From Mycobacterium sp. 141 (GTDB lineage: Bacteria; Actinomycetota; Actinomycetes; Mycobacteriales; Mycobacteriaceae), in assembly GCF_000382405.1 (NCBI RefSeq), contig NZ_KB908256.1:186001-250000 (forward strand): a DNA stretch of 64,000 nucleotides, written 5' to 3'. The notes under the pieces were generated by a model, which worked only from the letters and a program-made list of their open reading frames with translations, had not been told where the DNA came from and searched no databases. The first letter of the stretch is position 1. Every line of letters begins with the position of its first letter. Positions 63,807 to 64,000 of this stretch are shown in pieces. The translations under genes were made by a program, and so were the position numbers.

Positions 63807-64000
63807 TCAGCTCGCGCGGTAGGCCACCATCTCGCGGGACAGCAGCCCGCGCAGCCGGGGTTCGCTGCTGCACGCCGCGGCGAATACCGTCAACAATGCC
63901 CAGCTCGTCACCGCACTGAGCAGCACCAGCGCAAACGCAGCCCAGTCGCCACCCGCGAGCTCGTCAGCCGCGGTCTGCCTGGACCACAGCCGCCAGTAGA
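63807..64000 (-). CDS. Membrane protein, 5' end beyond window
   Basis: An open frame enters from the right edge and ends at TGA 63807-63809. The 63 full codons read include one clear hydrophobic segment (DWAAFALVLLSAVTSWALLT) and a basic end (RLRGLLSREMVAYRAS). Topology and function cannot be judged from this piece. It converges on the caeA paralogue with a gap of 19 bp. Confidence 0.6.
   Translation of the reverse strand, partial: YWRLWSRQTAADELAGGDWAAFALVLLSAVTSWALLTVFAAACSSEPRLRGLLSREMVAYRAS

Overview
The window is high-GC actinobacterial DNA whose gene content and order match a Mycobacterium, most likely a fast-growing Mycolicibacterium. It contains the mycolic-acid FAS-II cluster (fabD-acpM-kasA-kasB-accD6 beside mabR), mycothiol-linked mscR, ahpE, ptpA/ptkA, dagK, caeA and a DUF222/13E12-type HNH gene. 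From memory, the backbone runs parallel to M. tuberculosis Rv2260 down to Rv2223c, with the + strand here equal to the complement strand there. I could not run an alignment, so this synteny is recognition rather than proof.

Layout. 1-2.1 kb: a lipid pair (partial acyltransferase overlapping a patatin) and a DUF1918 protein. 2.1-7.1 kb: a four-gene oligopeptide-type ABC importer in which every gene overlaps the next by 4 nt. 7.2-9.9 kb: a DUF4185 protein with a detached signal peptide, and an SDR/TetR divergent pair. 10.1-18 kb: MBL hydrolase and mscR, an unknown repeat-type protein, a serine beta-lactamase-like protein, DUF3145, secreted proteins, a large secreted DUF4185 protein and dagK. 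18-25.9 kb: an FAD-linked oxidase diverging from TetR-glpD, then TetR/FAD-monooxygenase and LysR/SDR pairs with visible operators. 25.9-35.6 kb: accD6, kasB, kasA, acpM, fabD, the regulator mabR and aceE, all on the minus strand. 35.8-37.5 kb: lipoprotein, DUF3052, ahpE and tRNA-Val(UAC). 37.5-42 kb: an accessory island next to the tRNA, with a trypsin-like protease broken by one base, an integrase fragment abutting a decayed phage terminase, and a candidate type VII secreted effector/partner/membrane-protein cassette. 42-51.4 kb: L,D-transpeptidase, VOC, MpaB-type oxygenase, cobD, SURF1, ptpA, ptkA, cobC, Nif3-like, zinc-ribbon and RNase H/phosphatase genes. 51.4-54 kb: small secreted proteins, a lower-GC glycosyltransferase and a gene-poor gap. 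54-64 kb: XRE-cupin regulator, FAD oxidoreductase, methyltransferase, HNH protein, rnpB, CYTH-CHAD protein, panB, two caeA-type hydrolases and the end of a membrane protein.

The most unusual structure is a family of short related repeats with the core CGCGA(A/G)GAGCA. Outside glpD they form tiny ORFs that end on the start codon of the next gene. A chain of three nine-codon ORFs (MTPRTRGAK) leads by ATGA overlaps into dagK. An eleven-codon ORF (MSACAKS..HR) leads by stop/start overlap into a beta-lactamase-like gene and, 24 kb away, into ahpE. Three copies of the same core sit in frame inside glpD. This looks like a mobile translation-coupling cassette and is the main candidate for something undescribed. 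The second candidate is the effector cassette in the tRNA-Val island.
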